A DNA stretch of 64,000 nt from Lycorma delicatula (Eukaryota > Arthropoda > Insecta > Hemiptera > Fulgoridae). The notes under the pieces are model-generated. The model did no database searches, was not told the origin of the DNA, and was given only the letters and a program-made list of their open reading frames with translations. Position numbers and translations under genes: made by a program. Positions 1 through 11,292 of this stretch are shown one piece after another; position 1 is the stretch's first letter; each line of letters begins with the position of its first letter. The stretch is taken from contig NC_134467.1 in the NCBI RefSeq assembly GCF_047948215.1, positions 38,748,520-38,812,519 on the forward strand, written 5' to 3'.

Positions 1-775
1 ACAAACGACCGGTTGTCTGGAGTACACGTCACTAATTGCCTGTAAAGCATTCATGGAATCTGAACAGACAAGTACATGTCAAAATATCGGGCTAATTATA
101 GATAAAGCCTTATTTATAGAAAACAGCTCCGCAACGAAAATAATGTGAGATGATATGAAGGCCAAACATGTATGTTTTAAAACCAACCACAAAAAAACAG
201 CCAACAAAATTGACGTTTTTAGAGCTATCCTTATAAACTATAATATCAGGATTCACGCTATTTATAATAATCTAAAATTTATTTCACAAAATTCACGGAT
301 TTATAATCTTTTTAGTATAAGGACAAAGAAAAAAATCAGTAATTAAGAGGTCAAACAAAAATGTAATATGATATTACTGATTAAACGTTTAGCTTAACAC
401 ACATTTGTCACGTATTTTTATTTATCAAGAATTCAATGCTTTAGTAAGGCGAATGGAATCTTTTAGAAAGAGGGGAAATCGTTCTTTGGCAATCAATTCT
501 TTTCCTTTACTGATAGTAGATATTACGGTGTCAAACTGTATGTAATGTTAAATAATGATAGTGCAAATATGCAAGAACCAGACTACCTTAAGTCAATTTA
601 AACGTTTATATGAAATTACTAATTGGATTTAACTCCAATTAGAAACTAATTTTTTAAAAATAAATAATTTAAATATACAATAGTATTGCTTTTTCTATTT
701 ATTTTAACTATGATATAAACCTAATTAACTATTTGTACCGTAATGCATAACTAATTTACATTAATTAACTAGAAA
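1..775. other. AT-rich stretch without recognisable gene
   Basis: No credible coding frame. The 63-codon frame at 155-346 is lysine/asparagine-rich, as expected by chance in AT-rich DNA. The last 13 bases (763-775) are the left target-site duplication of the following SINE. Confidence 0.6.
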
Positions 776-1068
776 CTTATCGGATTGGTCTAATGGTAAA
801 CGCGCTTCCCAAATCAGCTGATTTGGAAGTCGAGAGTTCCAACGTTTACGTCCTAGTAAAGTCAGTTATTTATTACACGGATTTGAATACTAGATCGTGG
901 ATACCGGTGTTCTTTGGTGGTTGGGTTTCAATTAACCACACGTCTTAGAAATGGTCGAACTGAGACTGTACAAGACTACACTTCATTTACACTCATACAT
1001 ATCATCCTCTGAAGTATTATCTGAAAGGTAATTACCGGAGGCTAAACAGGAAAAAGAAAGTAAAAGAA
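776..1068 (+). mobile_element. SINE1 copy a, tRNA-derived SINE, full length
   Basis: The head resembles a tRNA gene: an A-box-like TTGGTCTAATGG followed about 60 bases later by a degenerate B box, a poor match in this copy. The body (GTGGATACCGGTGTTCTTTG) and the tail (CATCCTCTGAAGTATTATCT, then ACCGGAGGCTAAACAGGAAA) are shared by about 17 other copies in the window. A 13-bp direct repeat, AATTAACTAGAAA, flanks it at 763-775 and 1069-1081. SINEs of this design are transcribed by RNA polymerase III and mobilised by a partner LINE; that general knowledge is not shown here. No coding capacity. Confidence 0.93.
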
Positions 1069-1199
1069 AATTAACTAGAAAGTCAAATTCTACCACAATA
1101 CCTTAAAGGTTAGTTTAGCGTTAAATAAATTTATATTAATTACAAAAAAAAACCATGATAACACAGTTGTAGGTGCACAGATTACTCACACAATTTAAA

Positions 1200-1672
1200 A
1201 TATTGATAATTTTATTTCAATATAATAATTTTTGTACATATGTACGCCAGTGTTACACAAGCGCTCCTTGTGGTAACAGGGGGTACTATTAACGTATACC
1301 CACTTAGCAACTAGTTTAACCATTTTTTGGGGTGGGAGTGTTACTTTGAAAAAAACTTCTTGCAAATATTATTTTTTAATTGTTAACAAATGTGCCTAAG
1401 AAAAGTAAGACCTTAATTAGGCGAAATCTCGAAATACTGAGGGGTGACCTTGCTCTACACCCTCACCCCGTTGATCTTTTAAGTTGAAAACATAATGGCA
1501 TCAATGCCCCACATATATATAGGCAATCTGACCCAAGTTTGTTCAAAATCGGTCCAGTAGTTTTCGATATATAAGACCTTAATTAGGAGAAATCTCGAAA
1601 TACTGAGGGTGACCTTGTCTACAGCCTCAGCCCGTTGACCTTTTAAGTTGAAAACGTAATGGCGTCAATGCC

Positions 1673-1734
<62 letters not shown>

Positions 1735-2214
1735 GCAATCTAACCCAAGTTTGCTCAAAATCGGTCCAGTAGTTTTCGATATATAAGACCTTAATTAGGC
1801 GAAATCTTGAAATACTGAGGATGACCTTGCTCTACACCCTCACCGCGTTGACCTTTTAAGTTGAAAACTTAATGCCATCAACGCCCCATATATATATGGG
1901 CAATCTGACCCAAGTTTGTTCAAAATCGGTTCAGTAGTTTTGGATATATAAGACCTTAATTAGGAGAAATCTTGAAATACTGAGGATGACCTTGCTCTAC
2001 ACCCTCACCGCGTTGACCTTTTAAGTTGAAAACTTAATGCCATCAACGCCCCATATATATATGGGCAATCTGACCCAAGTTTGTTCAAAATCGGTCCAGT
2101 AGTTTTCGATATATAAGACCTTAATTAGGAGAAATCTCGAAATACTGAGGGTGACCTTGTCTACAGCCACAGCCCGTTGACCTTTTAAGTTGAAAACGTA
2201 ATGGCGTCAATGCC

Positions 2215-2250
<36 letters not shown>

Positions 2251-2565
2251 GCAATCAAACCCAAGTTTGCTCAAAATCGGTCCATTAGTTTTCGATATAT
2301 AAGACCTTAATTAGGCGAAATCTTGAAATACTGAGGATGACCTTGCTCTACACCCTCACCGCGTTGACCTTTTAAGTTGAAAACTTAATGCCATCAACGC
2401 CCCATATATATATGGGCAATCTGACCCAAGTTTGTTCAAAATCGGTTCAGTAGTTTTGGATATATAAGACCTTAATTAGGAGAAATCTCGAAATACTGAT
2501 GGTGACCTTGTCTACAGCCACAGCCCGTTGACCTTTTAAGTTGAAAACGTAATGGCGTCAATGCC

Positions 2566-2625
<60 letters not shown>

Positions 2626-2940
2626 GCAATCAAACCCAAGTTTGCTCAAAATCGGTCCATTAGTTTTCGATATATAAGACCTTAATTAGGCGAAATCTTG
2701 AAATACTGAGGATGACCTTGCTCTACACCCTCACCGCGTTGACCTTTTAAGTTGAAAACTTAATGCCATCAACGCCCCATATATATATGGGCAATCTGAC
2801 CCAAGTTTGTTCAAAATCGGTTCAGTAGTTTTGGATATATAAGACCTTAATTAGGAGAAATCTCGAAATACTGATGGTGACCTTGTCTACAGCCACAGCC
2901 CGTTGACCTTTTAAGTTGAAAACGTAATGGCGTCAATGCC

Positions 2941-2978
<38 letters not shown>

Positions 2979-3510
2979 GCAATCAAACCCAAGTTTGCTC
3001 AAAATCGGTCCATTAGTTTTCGATATATAAGACCTTAATTAGGCGAAATCTCGAAATACTGAGGGTGACCTTGTCTACAGCCTCAGCCCGTTGACCTTTT
3101 AAGTTGAAAACGTAATGGCGTCAATGCCCCATATATATATGGGCAATCTGACCCAAGTTTGCTCAAAATCGGTCCAGTAGTTTTGGAGATATAAGACCTT
3201 AATTAGGCGAAATCTCGAAATGCTGAGGGTGACCTTGCTCTACAGCCTCACTACCTTGACATTTTAAGTTGAAAATTTAATGGCATATATAGAAGTAATC
3301 TGACAAAGTTTGGTCAAAATCGGTTCAGTAGTTCTGGAGATATACGGTAAATTAGAGGCCAACATAGAACACACACATATTTTTTTTTTTTTAGGGTTCC
3401 TTAGGTGTAAAAGCGTCAAGATCTGGTGAAAACCGCATATACCCCTAAATTGGACATTGCAATACTTTCCCTTCTACAGCTATAGCTCTGTTCTAGATCA
3501 GTGATTCCGA
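1200..3510 (+). mobile_element. Family W element containing an expanded internal tandem array
   Basis: Left flank (about 1320-1405, including GTTAACAAATGTGCCTAAG) and right flank (about 3350-3510, including an ATCTGGTGAAAACCGC segment and ACAGCTATAGCTCTG) both have counterparts, in the same order, in the reverse-orientation copy at 45915-46370. The two regions are therefore copies of one dispersed repeat. Between the flanks this copy holds 11 tandem units where the other holds one. No transposase, RT or Rep coding frame was found, and the true ends are uncertain. Class is unknown; it could be a non-autonomous DNA transposon or Helitron-like repeat. Confidence 0.65.
1409..3360 (+). repeat. Tandem array of 11 units of about 165 bp with expandable AT core
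   Basis: Units beginning GACCTTAATTAGG start at 1409, 1575, 1787, 1952, 2117, 2303, 2468, 2678, 2843, 3031 and 3195. Spacings are 164-166 except where an AT tract is enlarged (186, 188, 210, 212). Each unit centres on an AT tract between GCCCC and GGGCA, so it can fold as a hairpin. Two variants alternate in the middle: type A (GAGGATGACCTTGCTC, AT about 10 bp) and type B (GTGACCTTGTCTACAGCC). The B units at 1575, 2117, 2468 and 2843 have AT tracts at 1675-1732, 2217-2248, 2568-2623 and 2943-2976. This makes a dimeric higher-order repeat of roughly 350-375 bp. Confidence 0.93.
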
Positions 3511-3688
3511 AACTTTACGCCGCGAAATACTGTTCGAAGCGAAAAAGCTTCATAATTAACTGAACCAAAACATTTATAATTGTTAATTTAAAGTTAATAA
3601 AATAAAAAAATAATGCAGATACACGTGTTTTATTTATTTTTCATCTCTTACTTTATGAGTAATCATAATTTTACTTGGGTAGGGTTCC

Positions 3689-3858
3689 ATCGTGGATACC
3701 GGTGTTCTTTGGTGGTTGGGTTTCAATTAATCACACATCTCAGGCTTGGGCCGAAATGAGACTGTACAAGACTATACTTTATTTACACTCATACATATCA
3801 TCCTCTGAAGTATTATATGAACCGTAATTACCGGAGGCTAAACAGGAAAAAAATAAAA
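3689..3858 (+). mobile_element. SINE1 copy b, 5'-truncated
   Basis: Starts abruptly at ATCGTGGATACCGGTG, lacking the tRNA-like head, and continues through the body and tail to GGCTAAACAGGAAAAA. Loss of the promoter region suggests incomplete reverse transcription. No clear target-site duplication seen. Confidence 0.85.
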
Positions 3859-4810
3859 GGGTAAAGATTTGATTGAAAAAGGGCACGGCGACTCGGGAAC
3901 GTTTGGGATCCGCAGGGCTAGATAGGAAAACTAATATTTTCCTTAAAATATTAAATATATGCAATAGATACGTAAACAAACATTAAATTAATTAAATAAT
4001 CATACGTATGCATTTCCTAGTAAAATGTAATTTATTAATTTAACAGATAACTTATCTTAAAATACAAGGAAAATAGTTTATCTGTAATAATTTAAATATA
4101 AGAACTATTACAAAATGAAAATAATCCAAAGTACATTTAAATCGTAAACAAAATGTGAAACGCGATTAATTTAAAAAATCTTTTACAATAAGTATATTTT
4201 TAAAAATATATCATAATTTTATTTTAAGATTACAACTTTGGATCGCGTCCAAATAATTACAAAATTATTAATATTCATAACAATTTTATTACACAATTGA
4301 TTTTAAAGTACGCATCAAAATCAGTTAATAAAATGACAACAATAAAAGTATTTTTAATATGCATTAAAACGAGTTCTAATTTAACCGATACATATTTACT
4401 TCTTAATGACCATTCAAACAAACCCTTTCTATTCATCAAATGCGACACATCTTGACAATTCTCTATTTACTTACTAGAAATAATTCTGATGTACGCTTAT
4501 CCACACAAATTAATTAATCTTTTAAATGATCCAAATAAAAATTCGACATTCTCCATACAAAACTGATTTAAAGACATTCTTTATTTCTTCTGCCTCATCG
4601 CTGTGCAGTAATATGCAGGACGAAAAAATAATATCACTGTTTTAAAGTTATTTTCTTTTAACTTTGACTTACAGTAATGAATCGCAAATAAAATTAAAGA
4701 AAACAATTTTCCCTTAAACGTTTTCAAAATCCTTTAATCACGTAGTACACATGGGGTAGTCCTTCCTGTACATTAACCTGGAGTAACATGCCACGGTGAC
4801 AGAAATATAA
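3859..4810. other. AT-rich stretch, nothing recognised
   Basis: No coding frame, RNA gene or repeat family that I can match within the window. Homopolymer and short AT runs only. Confidence 0.5.
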
Positions 4811-5896
4811 TTTTTTTTTTGTCTTCAGTCATTTGACTGGTTTGATGCAGCTCTCCAAGATTCCCTATCTAGTGCTAGTCGTTTCATTTCAGTATACCCT
4901 CTACATCCTACATCCCTAACAATTTGTTTTACATATTTCAAAAGTGGCCTGCTTACACAATTTTTTCCTTCTACCTGTCCTTCCAATATTAAAGCGACTA
5001 TTCCAGGATGCCTTAGTATGTGGCCTATAAGTCTGTTTCTTCTTTTAACTATATTTTTCCAAATACTTCTTTCTTCATCTATTTGCCGCAACACCTCTTC
5101 ATTTGTCACTTTATCCACCCATCTGATTTTTAACATTCTCCTATAGCACCACATTTCAAAAGCTTCTAATCTTTTCTTCTCAGATACTCCGATTGTACAA
5201 GTTTCACTTCCATATAAAGCGACACACCAAACATACACTTTCAAAAAACTTTTCCTGATATTTAAATTAATTTTTGATGTAAACAAATTATATTTCTTGC
5301 TGAAGGCTCGTTTAGCTTGTGCTATTCGGCATTTTATATAGCTCCTGCTTCGTCCATCTTTAGTAATTCTACCTCCCAAATAACAAAATTTCTTCTACCT
5401 CCATAATCTTTTCTCCTCCTATTTTCACATTCAGTGGTACATCTTTGTTATTTCTACTACATTTCATTACTTTTGTTTTGTTCTTGTTTATTTTCATGCG
5501 ATAGTTCTTGCGTAGGATTTCATCTATGCCGTTCATTGTTTCTTCTAAATCCTTTTTACTCTCGGCTAGAATTACTATATCATCAGCAAATCGTAGCATC
5601 TTTATCTTTTCACCTTGTACTGTTACTCCGAATCTAAATTGTTCTTTAACATCATTAACTGCTAGTTCCATGTAAAGATTAAAAAGTAACGGAGATAGGG
5701 AACATCCTTGTTGGACTCCCTTTCTTATTACGGCTTCTTTGTTATGTTCTTCAATTGTTACTGTTGCTGTTTGGTTCCTGTACATGTTAGCAATTGTTCG
5801 TCTATCTCTGTATTTGAACCCTAATTTTTTTTAAATGCTGAACATTTTATTCCAGTCTACGTTATCGAATGCCTTTTATAGGTCTATAAACGCCAA
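4811..5896 (-). mobile_element. LINE copy L1, 5'-truncated RTE-like retrotransposon
   Basis: Poly(T) at 4811-4820 is the copied poly(A) tail. Reading leftwards from about 5896, the remnant covers RT from motif A to the C-terminus. The frame at 5369-5785 has RKGVQQGCSLSPLLFNLYM (motif B) and FADDIVILAE (catalytic Asp-Asp). The frame at 4825-5379 carries the thumb and C-terminal segment, with ALYGSET, GHILRHPG and DRESWRAA, ending in SND and a stop just before the tail. The two frames overlap and are out of phase, so RT is frameshifted near 5370-5385. The 5' end stops inside the motif A region. Non-functional. Confidence 0.93.
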
Positions 5897-5939
5897 ACAT
5901 GCTTGCAAACAGACAAACCTGGTCTTTCGTATTTATATA

Positions 5940-6225
5940 CACCAGGTCTGTTCAAAAAATACGTAGACTGTTTGAATTGCGCGGGTCCAGTTGGTTCCAG
6001 TAAAATCCACTTGGCGTCACCATGTTTAACACAAAATTTCACAGCGACTCTTTGCTCGTTCAAGTCGCTCATTCTAAAATCCGTCAAACGAAAAAAAAAC
6101 ACACTTCACAAACAACCGCGTAGCTAAGCAATCAATAATAACATTTGCAATCGAAAAACTGCGTTGTAATCAGATGATCTGTACGAACATGGTGACGCCA
6201 AGCGGATTTCACTGGATTTATCAAT
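5940..6225 (-). mobile_element. Small stem-forming element with mariner-like N-terminal coding remnant
   Basis: CCAGGTCTGTTCAAAAAATA near 5941 resembles a mariner terminal repeat. On the minus strand from 6072 a frame starts MSDLNEQRVAVKFCVKHGD, the kind of N-terminus seen in mariner transposases, then becomes unrelated. Segments 5995-6027 and 6187-6219 are inverted repeats of each other (GGCGTCACCATGTT against AACATGGTGACGCC). Probably an internally deleted, non-autonomous mariner derivative. Boundaries uncertain. Confidence 0.5.
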
Positions 6226-6626
6226 GTGTTGTATTATAAAAATTATGAAGATTCAAAAAAAAACGGTACCTTGTAAAAATCCGACGACAAAACAACAGTT
6301 ATTGCAAAAGTAGGTCTAAAACCGATTTGGTAACAATCTTGTTTTTTTTATTATCATGATTTCCGATTAAAAATAATTTTAGCAATTTTAATCAGAATAT
6401 TTGATTTAGTTATCATATGAGTCAGATTTCTTCCTAGACTTTTAGCCTCACCTTTAAAGGACATTCTGTATATTAACGCGTGTGCGGGCTGAACTGGACT
6501 ACCGCATAGATGTATGTCGTGTGACCAATGGAGGCCGTATCGATCATTTATGAAAGTACGACTGAAATCTGAACAGTTCGTGTTTATTTTCATCTATCAT
6601 ACATAATTTTATGTGTACTGTTTACT

Positions 6627-7735
6627 TTTTACTTCCTTGTACGAAATAAAGGAAGTATTGTGATCGCGAAAAACGTAAGTTTTCAGATTTCAACTGAAAT
6701 ATCCATTTTGACCATCCGGGAATCCATTTTGACTAATTTCGGCGTGACGTCTGTACGTATATATCTCGCATAATTCAAAAACGATTAGCCGTAGGACGTT
6801 GAAATTTTGGATTTAGTACTGTTGTAACATCTAGTTGTGCACGTATCCTTTTGATTGCAATCGACTGAACCAAAAGTGTCAAAAAAAAACCCCAAAAACA
6901 TTTATATTTTGGACTTTTTCTTAATTGCAGTAATAAGCCCTCATTGAGAGCTTTTCAACTTTCAACAATATATCCTAAGTCTTACTTAGTTCGATTGGTT
7001 CCAGAGTTACAGCCAAATAAAATTTTAATAAATTACATAGGTAGATCTCAAAGAAGAGCACATCGATTCGAATCGGACTTCATTTCCTTTTTTTTTAATT
7101 TAAATATATCGATTTATTAATAATAATTAACCTATCATTGTAGAAAAAATTGTACGATGAATAATATATATGTAACTCGCATAGCTCAAAAGCCGTAGGA
7201 TTTTGAAATTCTAGATTTAGGACTGTTGTAACATCTAGTTGTGCACCTTCCCTTTTAATTGCGATCGACAACCAAAAGTATCCGAAGAAGTCCAAGAACC
7301 AAAAAATTTGGATTTTGAACTTTTTCTTAACTGCAGTAATAAGCCCTCATTGAGAGCTTTTCAACGATATATCATAACTGTTATTTATTTTCATTTGTTC
7401 CAGAGTTATAGCCAAATAGAATTTTAATTAATCAGATATTTCCATCTTACAAGGGAAGGCACATCGGTTCAAATCAGACTTTACCTCCTTTTATTACTTA
7501 TTTTTTTTTTTTTATTGAAATATACTGATTTATTCCTCTGATTGTAAAAAATTTTACAATAAATAATAATTCAATAATAACAATAAAAAAAAAAAATATG
7601 AAAAAATATCAAAGTTATTAACGAAAAAAAATTTTATGTAAAATTCATTTAAAAAAAAAAATATGTATATGTAATTTAATAGGCGTACAAGGAAGTCATG
7701 TGGTGTCCACATCAGATTTTTTAAATACAGATATT
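6627..7735 (+). mobile_element. Family Z repeat, copy 1
   Basis: One end carries ACTTCCTTGTACGA and GGAAGTATTGTGATCGCG; the other ends GCGTACAAGGAAGTCATGTG then GTGTCCACATCAGAT. The 12-base ACTTCCTTGTAC at one end is inverted at the other. Internal blocks (AACGATTAGCCGTAGGA; TGTTGTAACATCTAGTTGTG; GAGAGCTTTTCAAC) recur at 38740-39237, 39240-39895 and 40122-40385. Around 7064 a TCGATTCGAATCGG segment resembles a polymerase III B box. Parts of the unit occur twice inside this copy (about 6775-6880 and 7180-7270), so it may be two overlapping copies. No coding frame. Class unknown. Confidence 0.7.
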
Positions 7736-8213
7736 TTTAAAATCCGATCGATAATTTGTAATCACTCTGTATAATGATTTTCTCTTTTTCTTTAATGAAC
7801 ATTTGTAAAATATTTATCTTCTGACAACCATGAGGATAATGAATGCGTCGGAGTCCAGGGGGCAAAACTTCCTGTCTAGAAGGTCGGGAAAACAACGCGA
7901 TCGCTGGCCGGCTAATAGTTCAATACTGATATTAAATAGTTAATGTTAAAACTGATATAAGAATCTGGAATCACTATTTTATAAATTATATATGTTACGT
8001 CTACAAAAAAAAATTTATGATATTTTGAATAACTCAGCTAATCATAAGAAATCAGAATTATTGCTGACATAATTTATAAATAATAATAATAATAATGTCA
8101 ATTTTTTTTTCACTTAATTCTTTGAAAGGATTAACAAATAGTGGATTTAATAAACAGTGCATTACGTGATCTTTATTCTAAATTGCTCATTCTATACGGA
8201 TTTTAATAAAATA
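7736..8213. other. Inter-element spacer, one GC-richer patch
   Basis: AT-rich spacer. The patch at about 7840-7915 (CGGAGTCCAGGGGGC; GGCCGGCTAAT) is more GC-rich but has no recognisable frame. TA at 8212-8213 is the left target duplication of the next element. Confidence 0.45.
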
Positions 8214-9520
8214 CAGAGTTATCATAAAAGAATGGTGCGGTTTCAGTAATTAATAGGACGATTGTAGGGAAATTTCTAGATGCTATATCGGTATCCCTGA
8301 AAGCCTCCAACCCAAAAGTTTGTTTATCAGTATTTGTAACCACAAGGTCAGTTCTTATATTGTTGTTGCGGTGAGTTTAGTGAGTTACTATGTTTACAGA
8401 TAAAGACAAAGCAAAATGTGTTTTGTTGATGACCGAATTAAAATCCGTAATTTTAGTTCAACGTGCGTTTCGACGTGAATTCGGAAGAGATCCGCCACAT
8501 AAATATAATATAACACGTCGGTTCAAACGATTCGAAGAAACCGGATCGGTTAAAAAACAGAAATCAACCGGCAGACCAAGTGTACCGGACGAAACGGTTG
8601 AACTAATTAGACGATCGGCAATTAGAAGTCCTGGGAAGTCCATCCCCCGTCGAAGCGTCGAATTAGGTATTCCAAAATCAACAGTTCACAAAGTTTTACG
8701 TAAAAAACCACCAGGAATTGAAACCCGATGATAGTGTAAAACATTACAACTTCGCTATTGAAATGTCGGACAGAATAAGTGAAAACGAATCATTTTTGGA
8801 CGATATATTTTTTACAGACGAAGCTACATTCCATGCGATTGGATGCGTTAACAGACACAATTCACGAATATAGGGCTCTGAAAACCAACACGCAATTATT
8901 GAGAAACAACGCGATTCGCCTAAAGTTAATATTTGGTGTGGTGCGATGAAAAATCGTGTAATAGGGCCTTTCTTCTTTGCTGAAAAAACAATTAATGGAG
9001 TCGTGTATCTTGACATGTTAACCGATTATCGCTTTCCTCAGCTGGATGAACTCGAAAACATTCATCGACTTCATTTCCAACAAGATGGTGCTCCCCCGCA
9101 CTTCAATGCATCGGTCACGGACGCTTTGAACGAAAAATTTGGAGATCGGTGGATAGGCCGGCAAGGACCCGTAGTTTGGTCTCCAAGGAGTCCAGACCTG
9201 ACACCTTGCGATTTTTTCTTGTGGGGGTACATCAAAAGCGTTGTTTATACACAAAAAATTCGCGACCTAAACCGCTTAAAAAGCAGGATTAATGAAGCGA
9301 TGACAACCATTAACGAAGAAATGTTAACTAATGTTTGGAGAGAAGTTGAGTATCGTTTGGACATTTGTCGAGCGACTAAGGGCGCACATATTGAAATTTA
9401 TTAATTATGTAAAAAAATGTTTGAGAACAAATTTGAAAAATAAAAAACATAAACTGTTAAGTAATTCTGTTTTAATTTAAACCATGTTCAAAACCGCACC
9501 ATTCTTTTATGATAACCCTG
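8214..9520 (+). mobile_element. Tc1/mariner-superfamily DNA transposon of DD41D type
   Basis: Ends are 30-bp terminal inverted repeats (8214-8243 and 9491-9520) differing at one position, flanked by TA at 8212-8213 and 9521-9522. Total length 1307 bp, typical of the superfamily. The interior carries one broken transposase reading frame of about 338 codons. Near-identical ends with full length suggest a relatively recent insertion that has since acquired disabling changes. Confidence 0.93.
8390..9404 (+). pseudogene. DD41D transposase, frameshifted and stop-interrupted
   Basis: Codes for a cut-and-paste transposase that would bind the element ends and cut DNA with three acidic residues. Residues 1-113 (8390-8731) form a helix-turn-helix N-terminal domain with RRFKRFEETGSV and a GRPS linker (DUF4817-like). 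The catalytic part is in another frame: TDEATFH (Asp codon 8817), QQDGAPPH (Asp codon 9084) and SPDLTPCDFFLW (Asp codon 9210). The last two aspartates are 41 residues apart, not the 34 of classic mariner. The frame shifts between about 8720 and 8748, and an in-frame TAG lies at 8871-8873, probably a former Trp codon. Non-functional. Confidence 0.92.
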
Positions 9521-9970
9521 TATAAAACAAAAAAGCTGACAACACAGTTGCAGGACTTATTTTTTTTTAAAAAAGTTAAAAAAAGTCAAAAGTTATTAAC
9601 TGGAAATAACAAATTATTTGAAGGAAATTTTTTTAACGGTCAATACAAAGTACTCAATTTTTATAGAGTACATACCCTGAAATCCATTTCATATTCAAAG
9701 TATTTTCATATGTAAATCACAAAAAAAAACACATAAAAAATCATATAATATATATTTCTTTAATTCCAGAAAGAATTTTTTTATGCTAAGAAGTATTCTT
9801 TCTATTTTGTTTCTTGGCACTTTTCTCATTTGTATCAAGATGTAGTTTTCATTAATGTCTCTTTCAAACAGCTTCTTTTTTTTATAAAAGTGATATTTTC
9901 CGTAGAGTTAATAATATTATAACCAAAAAAGAATAAAATTTAACAAAATAGACTTTAAAAAAATATTAGA
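9521..9970. other. AT-rich spacer
   Basis: Nothing recognised. The 68-codon frame at 9509-9715 starts inside the transposon end and is lysine/phenylalanine-rich, with no family resemblance. Confidence 0.45.
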
Positions 9971-9974
9971 AAAA

Positions 9975-10150
9975 CTGGTTATCCCATGGTAGAATATCAT
10001 AATCTGGAGGTGCTGGGTTCGAATCCCGGATAATCATATCATTTTTCTTGTACTAAATATTTCCACATTTATACACCTATGCATAAGCTGCTTTGTAAGC
10101 TCCTGTGGCAAATTAATTCATCAATTAAAATTTAATACTTTTTAATTATT
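9975..10150 (+). mobile_element. tRNA-like SINE fragment
   Basis: CTGGTTATCCCATGGTAGA followed about 35 bases later by GGGTTCGAATCCCGGA looks like a polymerase III A/B box pair. It continues into a short AT-rich body instead of an acceptor stem. The spacing and lack of a cloverleaf 3' end argue against a working tRNA. Family different from SINE1. Confidence 0.45.
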
Positions 10151-10267
10151 CTTTAAATTTTGACTTTTTGAAGTCAAAATAATTTAGTTTTAATTTGGGA
10201 TAATATTGAAATTTAAAGAAAAATTTAAAAATATAATCTCTAACTTTCAATGTATTTTAAATTGGTA

Positions 10268-11200
10268 TAAAGAAAAGAAGCCGTAATAAGAAAGGGTGTC
10301 CGACAAGGATGTTCCCTATCTCCGTTACTTTTTAATCTTTACATAGAACTAGCAGTTAATGATGTTAAAGAACAATTTAGATTCGGAGTAACAGTACAAG
10401 GTGAAAAGATAAAGATGCTACGATTTGCTGATTATATGGTAATTCTAGCCGAGAGTAAAAAGGATTTAGAAGAAACAATGAACGGCATGGATGAAGTCCT
10501 ACGCAAGAACCACCGCATGAAAATAAACAAGGACAAAATGAAAGTAATGAAATGTAATAGAAATAACAAAGATGGACCAATGAATGTGAAAATAGGAGGA
10601 GAAAAGATTATGGAGGTAGAAGAATTTTGTTATTTCGGAAGTAGAATTACTAAAGATGAACGAAGGAGGAGCGATATAAAATGTCGAATCGCACAAGCTA
10701 AACGAGTCTTCAGTAAGAAATATAATTTGTTTACATCAAAAATTAATTTAAACGTCAGAAAAAGATTTTTGAAAGTATACGTTTGGAGTGTCGCTTTATA
10801 TGGAAGTGAAATTTGGACGATCAGAGTACCTAAGAAGAAAAGATTAGAAGCTTTTGAAATGCGGTGCAATAGGAAAATGTTAAAAATCAGATGGGTAGAT
10901 AAAGTGATAAACGAAGAGGTGTTGCGGCAAATAGATGAAGAAAAAAGAAGCATTTGGAAAAATATAGTTAAAAGAAGGAATAAACTTATAGGCCACATAT
11001 TAAAGCATCCTGGAATAGTCGCTTTAATATTGGAGGGACAGGTAGAAGGAAAAAATTGTGTAGACAGGCAACGTTTGAAATATGTATAACAAATTGTTAG
11101 AGATGTAGGATGTAGGGGGTATACCGAAATGAAACTATTATCACTAGATAGGGAATCTTGGAGAGCTGCATCAAACCAGTCAAATGACTGAAGACAAAAA
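10268..11200 (+). mobile_element. LINE copy L2, 5'-truncated
   Basis: Begins in RT motif B (GTAATAAGAAAGGGTGTCCG) and runs to the family 3' end TGACTGAAGACAAAAA. The open frame 10415-11089 covers the FADYMVILAE site, a change of the second catalytic Asp to Tyr, then the thumb segment FGSRITKDERRRSDIKCRI and the C-terminal SEIWTIRVPKKKRLEAFEMR. It ends at a TAA where other copies have AAA (in EYVKQ). Both the catalytic change and the stop make it inactive. Confidence 0.92.
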
Positions 11201-11292
11201 GAAATATAAATAAATAAAAACGCTTTTTCTATAAAAAAATTAAAATAAAAAATCTAAGTAACGTTAACAAAAAAAAAAAAAGCACATCATAC

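Noticed and set aside
1409..3360. Possible CRISPR array
   Set aside because: Units are contiguous 165-bp tandem repeats without unique spacers, in an animal genome.
5434..5637. Plus-strand 67-codon frame (and similar frames at 10377, 17337, 26674, 34327, 53551)
   Set aside because: Antisense shadow of the RT coding segment; it recurs in every LINE copy only because the LINE recurs.
9975..10040. Functional tRNA gene
   Set aside because: A and B boxes are present but no acceptor-stem pairing or proper cloverleaf could be drawn.
10630..10998. 122-codon minus-strand frame (and 13014-13379)
   Set aside because: Antisense of the LINE C-terminal domain; Leu/Phe/Ser-rich as expected from a reversed Lys/Arg-rich frame.
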